A program made the translations under genes and the position numbers. A stretch of DNA of 5,732 bases from an uncultured SAR86 cluster bacterium (GTDB taxonomy: Bacteria > Pseudomonadota > Gammaproteobacteria > Magnimaribacterales > D2472), in contig CALJHI010000016.1 of NCBI GenBank assembly GCA_938075575.1, positions 1-5,732 of the forward strand. The letters run 5' to 3'. The notes below the pieces were generated by a model, which was given only the letters and a program-made list of their open reading frames with translations, made no database searches and was not told where the DNA came from. Positions 1 to 5,732 of this stretch are shown in pieces. Numbering within the stretch: position 1 is the stretch's first letter; the number at the start of each line of letters is the position of its first letter.

Positions 1-216
1 CTAATTCTTGCTGAAGCAGGTTCTAAAACATTATCAGTTAACGGTGCTGCGGCCCATAAAGTGTCACTTGGTGATATTGTTATTATTTGTACTTATGGAG
101 AATTTAACGAGTCTGAATCTAAAGAACATCAGCCAACACTAGTTTATTTTGATAAGCACAATAATATTACCGGTATTAAAAACTCTATTCCTGAACAAAA
201 ACTGCACTCTGTTTAA
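1..216 (+). CDS. panD: Aspartate 1-decarboxylase, 3' part (5' end outside window)
   Basis: This is the C-terminal 71 residues of the pyruvoyl enzyme that decarboxylates L-aspartate to beta-alanine, the cytoplasmic step feeding pantothenate and coenzyme A synthesis. The frame is open from base 1 to a TAA at 214-216. Its translation carries the PanD hallmark SVNGAAAH (visible residues 12-19), followed by SLGDIVII, then a VYFD strand and an INSIP-like end. These line up with my memory of E. coli PanD around its Asn72, NGAAA and GDIVII segment, so roughly 58 N-terminal residues are missing. The missing part includes the Gly-Ser self-cleavage site that generates the pyruvoyl group, so activity cannot be judged here. 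The C-terminus, ending near KLHSV, has the usual family length. In gammaproteobacteria panD often sits near panB and panC, which would lie upstream of this window. The following hydrolase frame overlaps its last part. Confidence 0.93.
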   Translation, partial: LILAEAGSKTLSVNGAAAHKVSLGDIVIICTYGEFNESESKEHQPTLVYFDKHNNITGIKNSIPEQKLHSV

Positions 217-1111
217 TTTATTTAAAATTTTTCTAGTTCTGGTATTCTCCATACCTTCTTTTTCAAATACTAAATTAGTAATACTTGGTTCTGGCACCCC
301 TAATCCTGACCCTATGAGACATGGATCAGCTTATGCTGTAATTGTTAATGATGTGGCATATTTGGTTGATTTTGGTCCAGGAGTTATTAGAAGAGCTGCA
401 GAGATGTCTCCTGCTTGGGGAGGGAACATACCCCAACTTCAAGTTAAAAAACTTCAATACGCATTTTTAACACATCTTCATTCAGATCACTCAGGCGGCT
501 TGGCTGACTTAATTCTTACTCCATGGGTTATGGGAAGAGATTCAGAGCTAAAGTTATTTGGTCCTAAGGGATTGAAGCTCATGTCTGATAGCATTCTTGA
601 CGCATACGAGTTAGATATTCTGTATAGGTTAAATGGAACTCAACCTGCAAACCCTATTGGTTTCAAAACTATTGTAAAAGAGATTGAAGAGGGGATTATT
701 TTTAAAGATGAAAATATTGAGGTAATCTCATTTTATAATGATCATGGTGATTTCAAGGATTCATTTGGTTATGTTTTTAAAACCAAAGATAAAAAAATAC
801 TTTTTTCAGGTGATACATCATTAAGTATAAATTTAAAAAAGCATGGTGATGATCTTGATATTCTTGTTCACGAAGTTTACTCAAGCGAAGGTTTTAAAAC
901 AAAAACAGATGATTGGAAGATTTATCATAGAGAACATCACACCTCCTCAGTAGAGCTTGGAATAATTGCAAACGACTTAAAACCAAAAAAACTTGTTGCT
1001 TCACATATACTATTTTGGGGTGCTTCAGAAGAATCTATATATAAAGACATTAAGAAAAATTTTGAGGGAGAGGTAATAATAGCCAATGATTTGATGGCTA
1101 TAGACTTATAA
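149..1111 (+). CDS. Probably exported metallo-beta-lactamase-fold hydrolase, RNase Z/ElaC-like
   Basis: This is a zinc-dependent MBL-fold hydrolase. Numbering from the TTG at 149, it shows a hydrophobic leader (about 21-36) ending in SFS before N40, a plausible signal peptidase I site. LGSGTPNPDP follows at 46-55. The metal motif HLHSDH has H109, H111, D113 and H114, and the other ligands appear to be H199, D222 (in SGDTS) and H286 (in SHI). HE at 241-242 and HHTSS at 263-267 recall the HEAT and HST motifs of RNase Z. No long glycine/proline-rich tRNA-gripping arm is evident. With a leader present, periplasmic hydrolysis of a small ester or sulfate ester is as likely as RNA cleavage; secreted arylsulfatases of this fold are known. 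The start is uncertain: there is no ATG before residue 56, which lies past the conserved GSGTP strand. The choices are TTG 149 (overlapping panD by 68 bases), CTG 191 or CTG 209. None has a clear Shine-Dalgarno. The fold is certain, the substrate unknown. Confidence 0.85.
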   Translation: MISTIILPVLKTLFLNKNCTLFNLFKIFLVLVFSIPSFSNTKLVILGSGTPNPDPMRHGSAYAVIVNDVAYLVDFGPGVIRRAAEMSPAWGGNIPQLQVKKLQYAFLTHLHSDHSGGLADLILTPWVMGRDSELKLFGPKGLKLMSDSILDAYELDILYRLNGTQPANPIGFKTIVKEIEEGIIFKDENIEVISFYNDHGDFKDSFGYVFKTKDKKILFSGDTSLSINLKKHGDDLDILVHEVYSSEGFKTKTDDWKIYHREHHTSSVELGIIANDLKPKKLVASHILFWGASEESIYKDIKKNFEGEVIIANDLMAIDL

Positions 1112-1118
1112 ATAAAGA

Positions 1119-1147
1119 TTGACCATAAACAACTCTCCCTGTAACCT
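1119..1147 (+). promoter_or_regulatory. Possible sigma-70 promoter for rhlE
   Basis: In the 62-base gap before rhlE, TTGACC (1119-1124) matches five of six bases of a -35 box. It is followed after 17 bases by TAACCT (1142-1147), which keeps only the first, second and last bases of the -10 consensus. Transcription would start near 1154 and give a short leader of about 20 bases. The -10 match is weak and such sequences arise by chance in AT-rich DNA, so read-through from panD and the hydrolase gene remains an equal possibility. Confidence 0.27.
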
Positions 1148-1163
1148 TCAGCCAACTATTCAT

Positions 1164-1168
1164 AAGGA
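1164..1168 (+). promoter_or_regulatory. Shine-Dalgarno site of rhlE
   Basis: AAGGA lies five bases before the ATG at 1174 and supports that start. It is the only convincing Shine-Dalgarno sequence in front of any gene in this window. Confidence 0.7.
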
Positions 1169-1173
1169 TAAAA

Positions 1174-2403
1174 ATGAAATTTGATGATCTTGAATTGTCT
1201 GATCCAATACTAAGATCATTAAAAGACCAGAATTACGATAAGCCCACTCCAATACAGAATGAAGTTATTCCAGCTATATTAAATAATAGTGATGTTATGG
1301 CTGCCGCCCAAACCGGAACGGGTAAAACAGCAGCGTTTGTTCTGCCAATTCTAAGCAAGTTATCTAATCCAAAAAATAATTATAAAGGTCATCAACTTCG
1401 CGCTTTAATCTTAACGCCTACAAGAGAGTTAGCAGCTCAGGTAAGAGAAAGTGTTAATACTTATAGTAAATACCTAAGCATTCGTTCTACAGCTGTATAC
1501 GGGGGTGCTAGGATACATAATCAGCGTCTCAAGTTAAGAAAGGGTGTAGATATTCTTGTTGCAACACCTGGACGGTTGTTGGATCTTCATAGTCAAAAGG
1601 CTGTTAATTTTAAAAATATTGAATTATTTGTATTAGATGAAGCAGATCAAATGCTTGATATGGGTTTTATTCATGATATTAAAAAGATAGCTAATTTATT
1701 ACCTGAGCGTCGTCAAAACTTAATGTTTACTGCTACCTTCTCAAATCCATTTAGAATACTTGCAAAAGAGATGGCCGACAAAGCTATTGAGATATCTGTA
1801 ACAACAGATGGGGAAACTGGTAAAAATATAGAACACTATTGTCACCCAGTTGATAAATCTAGAAAAGCCGAACTTCTAATAGAGCTTATTGAGACACAAA
1901 ACTGGGAACAAGCGCTTGTTTTCACAAGAACTAAACATGGCGCTGATAGACTTCAAAAACAACTTGAAAAAGTAGAAATATCTGCAAAAGCAATACATGG
2001 AAACAAAACACAAAATAATAGAATGAAAGCGCTTGAAGCGTTTAAGAATAATAGAGTGAAAATTTTAGTAGCAACAGATGTTGCAGCAAGAGGCATTGAT
2101 ATTAAAAAGATGGCACAAGTTATCAATTTTGATGTGCCAACAGTTGCAAAAGATTATATCCATAGAATTGGAAGGACTGGACGAGGTGGCGATAAAGGAA
2201 AAGCAATTACACTTGTAAGTGCTGATGAGTTTAGATTATTAAAAGATATTGAAAAACTTCTGAACCAAAGATTGGATCGTGTTGAAATAGATGGCTTTGA
2301 GCCAGAACACGTTGTTCCTGTTAAAGAGAAAACAAAACCAAGAAGCAAGAAATTTCATAATCGTGGTGGTTTTAAAAATAGAAAAAGGTCTCGCAAGGGC
2401 TAA
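1174..2403 (+). CDS. rhlE: DEAD-box ATP-dependent RNA helicase RhlE
   Basis: This 409-residue helicase unwinds short RNA duplexes using ATP. RhlE in E. coli is linked to ribosome maturation and the RNA degradation machinery in the cytoplasm. Both RecA-like domains are complete. Domain 1 has the Q motif (F3, PTPIQ 24-28), motif I AQTGTGKT (45-52), PTRELA (82-87), GG (110-111), TPGR (131-134), DEAD (155-158) and motif III TAT (186-188). Domain 2 has VFTRTK (249-254), TDVAARGID (291-299) and HRIGRTGR (320-327). The segment around 343-356, DEFRLLKDIEKLL then GFEPEH, is typical of RhlE rather than SrmB, DbpA or DeaD. A short basic tail (about 383-409, rich in K, R, G) replaces the longer RGG-type tail of E. 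coli RhlE (about 450 residues), and probably adds nonspecific RNA binding. Motif III is TAT instead of the usual SAT. The ATG at 1174 has a good Shine-Dalgarno, and the Q motif begins at once, so the start is firm. yhiN follows after 18 bases, which suggests one transcript. Confidence 0.95.
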   Translation: MKFDDLELSDPILRSLKDQNYDKPTPIQNEVIPAILNNSDVMAAAQTGTGKTAAFVLPILSKLSNPKNNYKGHQLRALILTPTRELAAQVRESVNTYSKYLSIRSTAVYGGARIHNQRLKLRKGVDILVATPGRLLDLHSQKAVNFKNIELFVLDEADQMLDMGFIHDIKKIANLLPERRQNLMFTATFSNPFRILAKEMADKAIEISVTTDGETGKNIEHYCHPVDKSRKAELLIELIETQNWEQALVFTRTKHGADRLQKQLEKVEISAKAIHGNKTQNNRMKALEAFKNNRVKILVATDVAARGIDIKKMAQVINFDVPTVAKDYIHRIGRTGRGGDKGKAITLVSADEFRLLKDIEKLLNQRLDRVEIDGFEPEHVVPVKEKTKPRSKKFHNRGGFKNRKRSRKG

Positions 2404-2421
2404 GATAACGCATATTAAATT

Positions 2422-3642
2422 ATGAACCAGGAAAATAAATATGATGTTGTTATCCTGGGCGGGGGTGCTGGAGGATTATTTTGTGCCTTTCACGCTGCTA
2501 AAAATGGCAATAAAGTACTTGTTTTAGAAAAATCTAACAAAGTTGGAAAGAAAATACTTATGTCAGGAGGGGGGCGATGCAATTTTACAAATCGCTTGGT
2601 TAATCCTCATAATTTTTTATCTAAAAATAAACATTTTTGTAAATCAGCATTATCAAGATATACACCTCAAGATTTTATAGATCTAGTCGAATTCCATAAT
2701 ATTAAATATGAAGAAAGGAAACATGGACAACTTTTTTGTGTAGATTCTGCTAAAGATATTGTAAATATGTTAATTAAAGAGTGTAAAAATGCAAATGTAA
2801 AAATAATTACAGACGCTTTGCCCTCAAACGTAATATTTAATAAAAATTTATATACTCTCAATGCTGAAATTAATAATAAAATTGATTCATATAAATTAAA
2901 GATTTGTACAAATGCTTTAGTTGTTGCTACTGGGGCCTTATCTGTTCCCACATTGGGTGGAAGTGGATATGGCTATGATCTAGCAAAACAATTTAATTTA
3001 GAGGTTGTGGATCTGCATGCAGGGCTTGTACCTTTTATGTTTACTGATCATCTAAAACCTATATGCAAAAAACTTTCTGGAGTATCACATCCTGTCTCTA
3101 TAACTTGTAATGGTATGACTTTTACAGAGGATATGCTGTTTACTCACAGAGGTCTTAGCGGTCCAGCGATTTTGCAAATTTCTAATTATTGGTCATTGGG
3201 TGACACTATCTCAATTAATCTATTCCCCGCTATTGATATTGAAAGTCATATTCTTATATCTAAAAAAAGTACCCCAAAACAGAGATTTAAAACAATTCTT
3301 ACCTCAGATATATCAAAAGCTATTGCTGATGAGCTTGAGATATTATTTTGGCCTGATATGGCAAATATTCCTATAGGTGAATGGTCTAATTCTCAAATTA
3401 AATCAGTTTGCATTAACTTAAAAGCTTGGAAGGTTAAACCTTCTTCAACAGAAGGCTATAGAACTGCTGAAGTGACAAAATGCGGTATTAACACAAAGCA
3501 CATTAGTTCTAAAACCATGGAGGTTCATGGTCAAAAAGGTCTTTATTTTATTGGCGAAGTGTTAGATGTTACAGGGCATCTAGGTGGATACAATTTTCAA
3601 TGGGCATGGGCATCAGCTTATGCAGCAGCCTGTGATTTATAG
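2422..3642 (+). CDS. yhiN: FAD-dependent oxidoreductase of the HI0933/YhiN family
   Basis: This 406-residue flavoprotein has a Rossmann dinucleotide site at the N-terminus (VVILGGGAGG, 9-18) and an acidic residue ending strand 2 (LEK, 35-37). The family signature GKKILMSGGGRCNFTN lies at 42-57. HFCKSALSRYT (71-81) and HGQLFC (101-106) are shared with E. coli YhiN as I recall it. Further family blocks are the ATGALSVP segment (169-176), THRGLSGPAILQIS (241-254), EGYRTAEVT (354-362) and the C-terminal GEVLDVTGHLGGYNFQWAWAS (378-398), which closes the FAD site. The length matches E. coli YhiN (about 400). Function is unsettled: databases often transfer names such as BaiN (a clostridial bile-acid reductase) or aminoacetone oxidase, which nothing here supports. 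No signal peptide is present, so it is probably cytoplasmic. The ATG at 2422 lies 18 bases after rhlE without a recognisable Shine-Dalgarno, but the FAD motif starts eight codons in and no other start fits. Likely translated from an rhlE transcript. Confidence 0.93.
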   Translation: MNQENKYDVVILGGGAGGLFCAFHAAKNGNKVLVLEKSNKVGKKILMSGGGRCNFTNRLVNPHNFLSKNKHFCKSALSRYTPQDFIDLVEFHNIKYEERKHGQLFCVDSAKDIVNMLIKECKNANVKIITDALPSNVIFNKNLYTLNAEINNKIDSYKLKICTNALVVATGALSVPTLGGSGYGYDLAKQFNLEVVDLHAGLVPFMFTDHLKPICKKLSGVSHPVSITCNGMTFTEDMLFTHRGLSGPAILQISNYWSLGDTISINLFPAIDIESHILISKKSTPKQRFKTILTSDISKAIADELEILFWPDMANIPIGEWSNSQIKSVCINLKAWKVKPSSTEGYRTAEVTKCGINTKHISSKTMEVHGQKGLYFIGEVLDVTGHLGGYNFQWAWASAYAAACDL

Positions 3643-3676
3643 TATGAAATTAACAATGTTTTATTTGGTACACTAC

Positions 3677-3694
3677 ATTTTTTAAATAAAAAAT
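3677..3694 (+). repeat. All-AT inverted repeat immediately before yheS
   Basis: ATTTTTT (3677-3683) and AAAAAAT (3688-3694) are perfect 7-base complements around an AAAT loop, ending one base before the yheS ATG. The site has no G or C, so a hairpin would be weak, and such symmetry is easily reached by chance here. It occupies the place where a ribosome binding site would be. An A/T-rich enhancer of initiation read by ribosomal protein S1 is an alternative reading. Confidence 0.3.
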
Positions 3695-3695
3695 A

Positions 3696-5564
3696 ATGCT
3701 CTCATTTAATAACTTAGAACTTGTACTAGGAGGAAACGTTTTATTTAACGATGTATCTCTTACTATCCATCACCATCAAAAAGTAGGTTTAGTTGGCGCA
3801 AACGGAACAGGAAAAACTAGTTTATTTAAGGTTATCAGGAATGAAATTGAAGTTGACCAATCCTCTATAAGCTATCCATCTGATATAAGAATTTCTTATC
3901 TAGCACAGGAAATTGAAGAGACAAATGAACATGCTATCAATTACGTTCTTTCTGGCGATTCTCACTTAATAAACATACAAAATCAAATTAAAAAAGCAGA
4001 AGATAATGAGGATTTTGATAAATTAGGCGAACTATATGATATTTTTAGTTCACTTGATGGATATTCTGCAAAATCTAAGGCGGAACAGCTCCTAGTCGGC
4101 CTTGGATTTAAGTCTGATGAATTTAATAAACCGCTTAAGGATTTTTCAGGTGGTTGGAGGGTAAGGTTAAATCTAGCTAAAACATTAATGCAACCATCTG
4201 ATTTGATGTTGCTAGATGAGCCAACCAATCATTTAGATTTAGATGCAATTTTATGGCTATCTAATTGGATAAAAAATTTTCAAGGAGCTATGATTTTAAT
4301 ATCACATGATAGAGACTTTCTCGATGATTGTGTTTCATTCATTGCCCATCTCAATAGACAATCAATAGACTTATACAAAGGAAATTATTCTCAATTTGAG
4401 ACCTTGAGAGCTTTGAAATTGGCAGAAATTCAAAGTAATTATGTAAAACAGCAAAAAGAAGTAGCTCATATGCAAAGTTTTATTAATAGATTTAAAGCCA
4501 AAGCAACCAAAGCTAAACAAGCACAAAGTAGAATTAAATCTCTTGAAAAAATGGAATTAATTGCTCCTGCTCATATAGATTCACCTTTTAACTTTAGAAT
4601 CTCAGAAACAGATAAAATTTCCAACCCGCTTGTATCGCTGCGTAAAGCTGATTTAGGTTATTCAGATAAAGTTTTATTTAATGTAGATCTCACTATTTCT
4701 CCTGGTGATAGAATTGGCCTACTTGGACCTAATGGTGCTGGTAAATCTACTCTAATTAAATCTATTGTAGGAGAATTAAAACTCCTTGATGGTGATAGGG
4801 AGACTGGCACTAATTTTAAAACAGGATACTTCTCTCAACATCAGGTAGATGACTTGGATTTATCTATATCTGCATTTACTCATATTCAAAGATTGGATGA
4901 AACAAAAACAGAAAAACAGATCAGAACTTACCTTGGAGGTTTTAATTTTAAAGGAGATAAAGTAAAAGATCCTATTAAGCTTTTTTCTGGTGGTGAAAAA
5001 GCAAGATTGGCATTTGCAATTATCTCATATCAAAAACCAAACATACTGCTAATGGATGAACCAACAAATCATCTAGATATGGAAATGAGGCATGCATTAA
5101 CTGTAGCAATTCAAAGTTTTAAAGGAGCAGTGCTGCTAATATCTCATGATAGACATTTACTTAATAGTTCAGTTGATAGTTTCTATCTTGTTGATAAAAG
5201 AAAGCTAGAAATTTTTAATGGTGATTTAGAGGACTATAAAAATATTATCCTTGATCTAAAAACTTCTAATTCAAATGAATTGAAAAAAAAGAAATCAAAG
5301 AAAACTATATCAAAAACAGACCAATCAAAGGCTATTAAAGTTTTGAAATCAGATATTACAAGACTTGAAAAACGCCTTCAAAGACTTAATAAAAAATTAT
5401 TAGAGGCAAATGAAGAATTAGCCAATCCAGATCTTTACGATAATAGTCCAAGCGACAATCTTCAGGATTTAATAAGAAACCAACTAGAATTATCTAATGA
5501 GGTTGAAGCTGTTGAAAAAGAATGGATGGATAGTGTTACTAAACTTGAAAAGCTTGACAGTTAA
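3696..5564 (+). CDS. yheS: ABC-F family ribosome-associated ATPase YheS
   Basis: This 622-residue cytoplasmic ABC-F protein has two ATPase domains and no membrane segments, as expected for factors that bind the ribosomal E site and relieve stalled translation. E. coli YheS (about 637 residues) is reported to help ribosomes over difficult nascent chains. Domain 1 has Walker A GANGTGKT (34-41), signature SGGW (151-154), Walker B LLDEPTNHLD (172-181, catalytic E175) and switch H204. The lysine-rich tRNA-contacting linker spans about 235-310, with FKAKATKAKQAQSRIKSLEK at 266-285. Domain 2 has Walker A GPNGAGKS (344-351), SGGEKARL (431-438), Walker B with E455, and H484. A lysine-rich stretch (529-540) leads to a coiled-coil-like C-terminus (about 545-620). 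The linker and the MELIAPAH segment (286-293) match YheS better than Uup, EttA or Bip-type Ybit. Both ATPase sites look intact. The ATG at 3696 lacks a Shine-Dalgarno, but the first beta strand begins at residue 2. It ends 23 bases from the 3' end of a convergent tRNA gene. Confidence 0.95.
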   Translation: MLSFNNLELVLGGNVLFNDVSLTIHHHQKVGLVGANGTGKTSLFKVIRNEIEVDQSSISYPSDIRISYLAQEIEETNEHAINYVLSGDSHLINIQNQIKKAEDNEDFDKLGELYDIFSSLDGYSAKSKAEQLLVGLGFKSDEFNKPLKDFSGGWRVRLNLAKTLMQPSDLMLLDEPTNHLDLDAILWLSNWIKNFQGAMILISHDRDFLDDCVSFIAHLNRQSIDLYKGNYSQFETLRALKLAEIQSNYVKQQKEVAHMQSFINRFKAKATKAKQAQSRIKSLEKMELIAPAHIDSPFNFRISETDKISNPLVSLRKADLGYSDKVLFNVDLTISPGDRIGLLGPNGAGKSTLIKSIVGELKLLDGDRETGTNFKTGYFSQHQVDDLDLSISAFTHIQRLDETKTEKQIRTYLGGFNFKGDKVKDPIKLFSGGEKARLAFAIISYQKPNILLMDEPTNHLDMEMRHALTVAIQSFKGAVLLISHDRHLLNSSVDSFYLVDKRKLEIFNGDLEDYKNIILDLKTSNSNELKKKKSKKTISKTDQSKAIKVLKSDITRLEKRLQRLNKKLLEANEELANPDLYDNSPSDNLQDLIRNQLELSNEVEAVEKEWMDSVTKLEKLDS

Positions 5565-5587
5565 AAAAGTAAAATAATACATTTCTG

Positions 5588-5664
5588 TGGTGCGCCCGGA
5601 GAGATTCGAACTCCCGACCCCTTGGTTCGTAGCCAAGTACTCTATCCAGCTGAGCTACGGGCGC
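5588..5664 (-). tRNA. tRNA-Arg(ACG)
   Basis: Read on the minus strand, this 77-base cloverleaf starts with GCGCCCG at 5664 and ends with an encoded CCA at 5590-5588. The acceptor stem GCGCCCG/CGGGCGC is fully paired with discriminator A. The D arm is GCTC-AGCTGGATA-GAGT, where A at standard position 20 is a known arginine identity element. The anticodon arm is CTTGG-CTACGAA-CCAAG, giving anticodon ACG (plus-strand 5628-5630). The variable loop is GGGTC, and the T arm GGGAG-TTCGAAT-CTCTC has one G-T pair. A34 should be edited to inosine by TadA so that it reads CGU, CGC and CGA. The D and anticodon arms closely resemble the E. coli gene. It converges on yheS. Confidence 0.97.
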
Positions 5665-5711
5665 AATAATTATCCACAGCAACTTTTATTGTGTTTAACA
5701 AGTCTCCAGTA

Positions 5712-5717
5712 ATTATA
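5712..5717 (-). promoter_or_regulatory. Possible -10 box of the tRNA-Arg promoter
   Basis: On the minus strand this hexamer reads TATAAT, a perfect sigma-70 -10 box. It would start transcription near 5705 and leave a leader of about 40 bases before the tRNA, to be removed by RNase P. The matching -35 box would fall just beyond the window end at about 5735-5740, so the promoter cannot be completed here. The 68 bases after the tRNA gene (5665-5732) show nothing else I can support. Confidence 0.35.
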
Positions 5718-5732
5718 TGGCCATGGGACAAT

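Noticed and set aside
2422..3642. Naming this gene baiN or aminoacetone oxidase
   Set aside because: Those names come from database transfer within a broad family. The sequence matches the E. coli YhiN type, and no bile-acid or aminoacetone context exists here.
937..4228. Minus-strand open frames of 64-94 codons at 937-1155, 2154-2348, 2667-2951 and 3983-4228
   Set aside because: Each lies opposite, wholly or for most of its length, a strongly conserved plus-strand gene, and its translation has no recognisable domain. They are shadows of the real genes.
5551..5563. CTTGAAAAGCTTG near the yheS end as a terminator stem
   Set aside because: The outer arms CTTG and CTTG are direct, not inverted, repeats. 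Only the AAGCTT core is self-complementary, so no useful hairpin forms.
5588..5664. tRNA gene as an integration site with a flanking island
   Set aside because: tRNA-Arg genes are common attachment sites, but no integrase and no repeated copy of the tRNA 3' end is visible, and the side facing the 3' end is the housekeeping gene yheS.
5669..5674. GATAAT on the minus strand as the tRNA -10 box
   Set aside because: It ends only four bases before the mature tRNA 5' end, so transcription would begin at or inside the tRNA. TTGTTA upstream of it is also about 21 bases away, too far for a -35 box.
1..5732. A novel defence, toxin-antitoxin, CRISPR or mobile system
   Set aside because: Every long frame is accounted for by a recognised family, there are no arrays or spaced repeats, and the gaps between genes are too short to hide another gene.

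Overview
This window looks like core chromosome from an AT-rich, compact gammaproteobacterium. I estimate GC at about one third by eye. The closest matches I can recall are Escherichia coli housekeeping proteins: PanD, RhlE, YhiN and YheS. The tRNA-Arg(ACG) is also E. coli-like and has its CCA encoded in the gene. Low GC, short intergenic gaps and only housekeeping genes would suit a streamlined marine lineage such as SAR86, but that placement is inference.

Layout: positions 1-216 hold the 3' end of panD (aspartate 1-decarboxylase), cut by the window edge. A metallo-beta-lactamase-fold hydrolase of the RNase Z/ElaC type follows at 149-1111. It has an apparent signal peptide and no ATG start, and its reading frame probably overlaps the end of panD. 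After a 62-base gap that holds the clearest Shine-Dalgarno of the window comes the DEAD-box RNA helicase rhlE (1174-2403). The flavoprotein yhiN (2422-3642) follows after only 18 bases, and the ABC-F translation factor yheS (3696-5564) after 53 bases. All five protein genes are on the plus strand. A tRNA-Arg(ACG) gene on the minus strand (5588-5664) converges on the end of yheS, and the last 68 bases probably carry its leader and part of its promoter.

Function: panD supplies beta-alanine for pantothenate and CoA. RhlE (RNA remodelling, ribosome maturation), YheS (ribosome rescue) and tRNA-Arg all serve RNA and translation. YhiN is a conserved FAD protein of unsettled function. The MBL hydrolase is the least defined gene and is probably exported. 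The tight same-strand packing suggests co-transcription of at least rhlE and yhiN, but no strong terminators or promoters are visible.

I saw no mobile element, CRISPR array, defence or toxin-antitoxin module, and no previously undescribed system. The points worth a second look are the start and exported nature of the MBL protein, a variant helicase motif III in RhlE, the lack of Shine-Dalgarno sites before yhiN and yheS, and the tight convergent junction between yheS and the tRNA.
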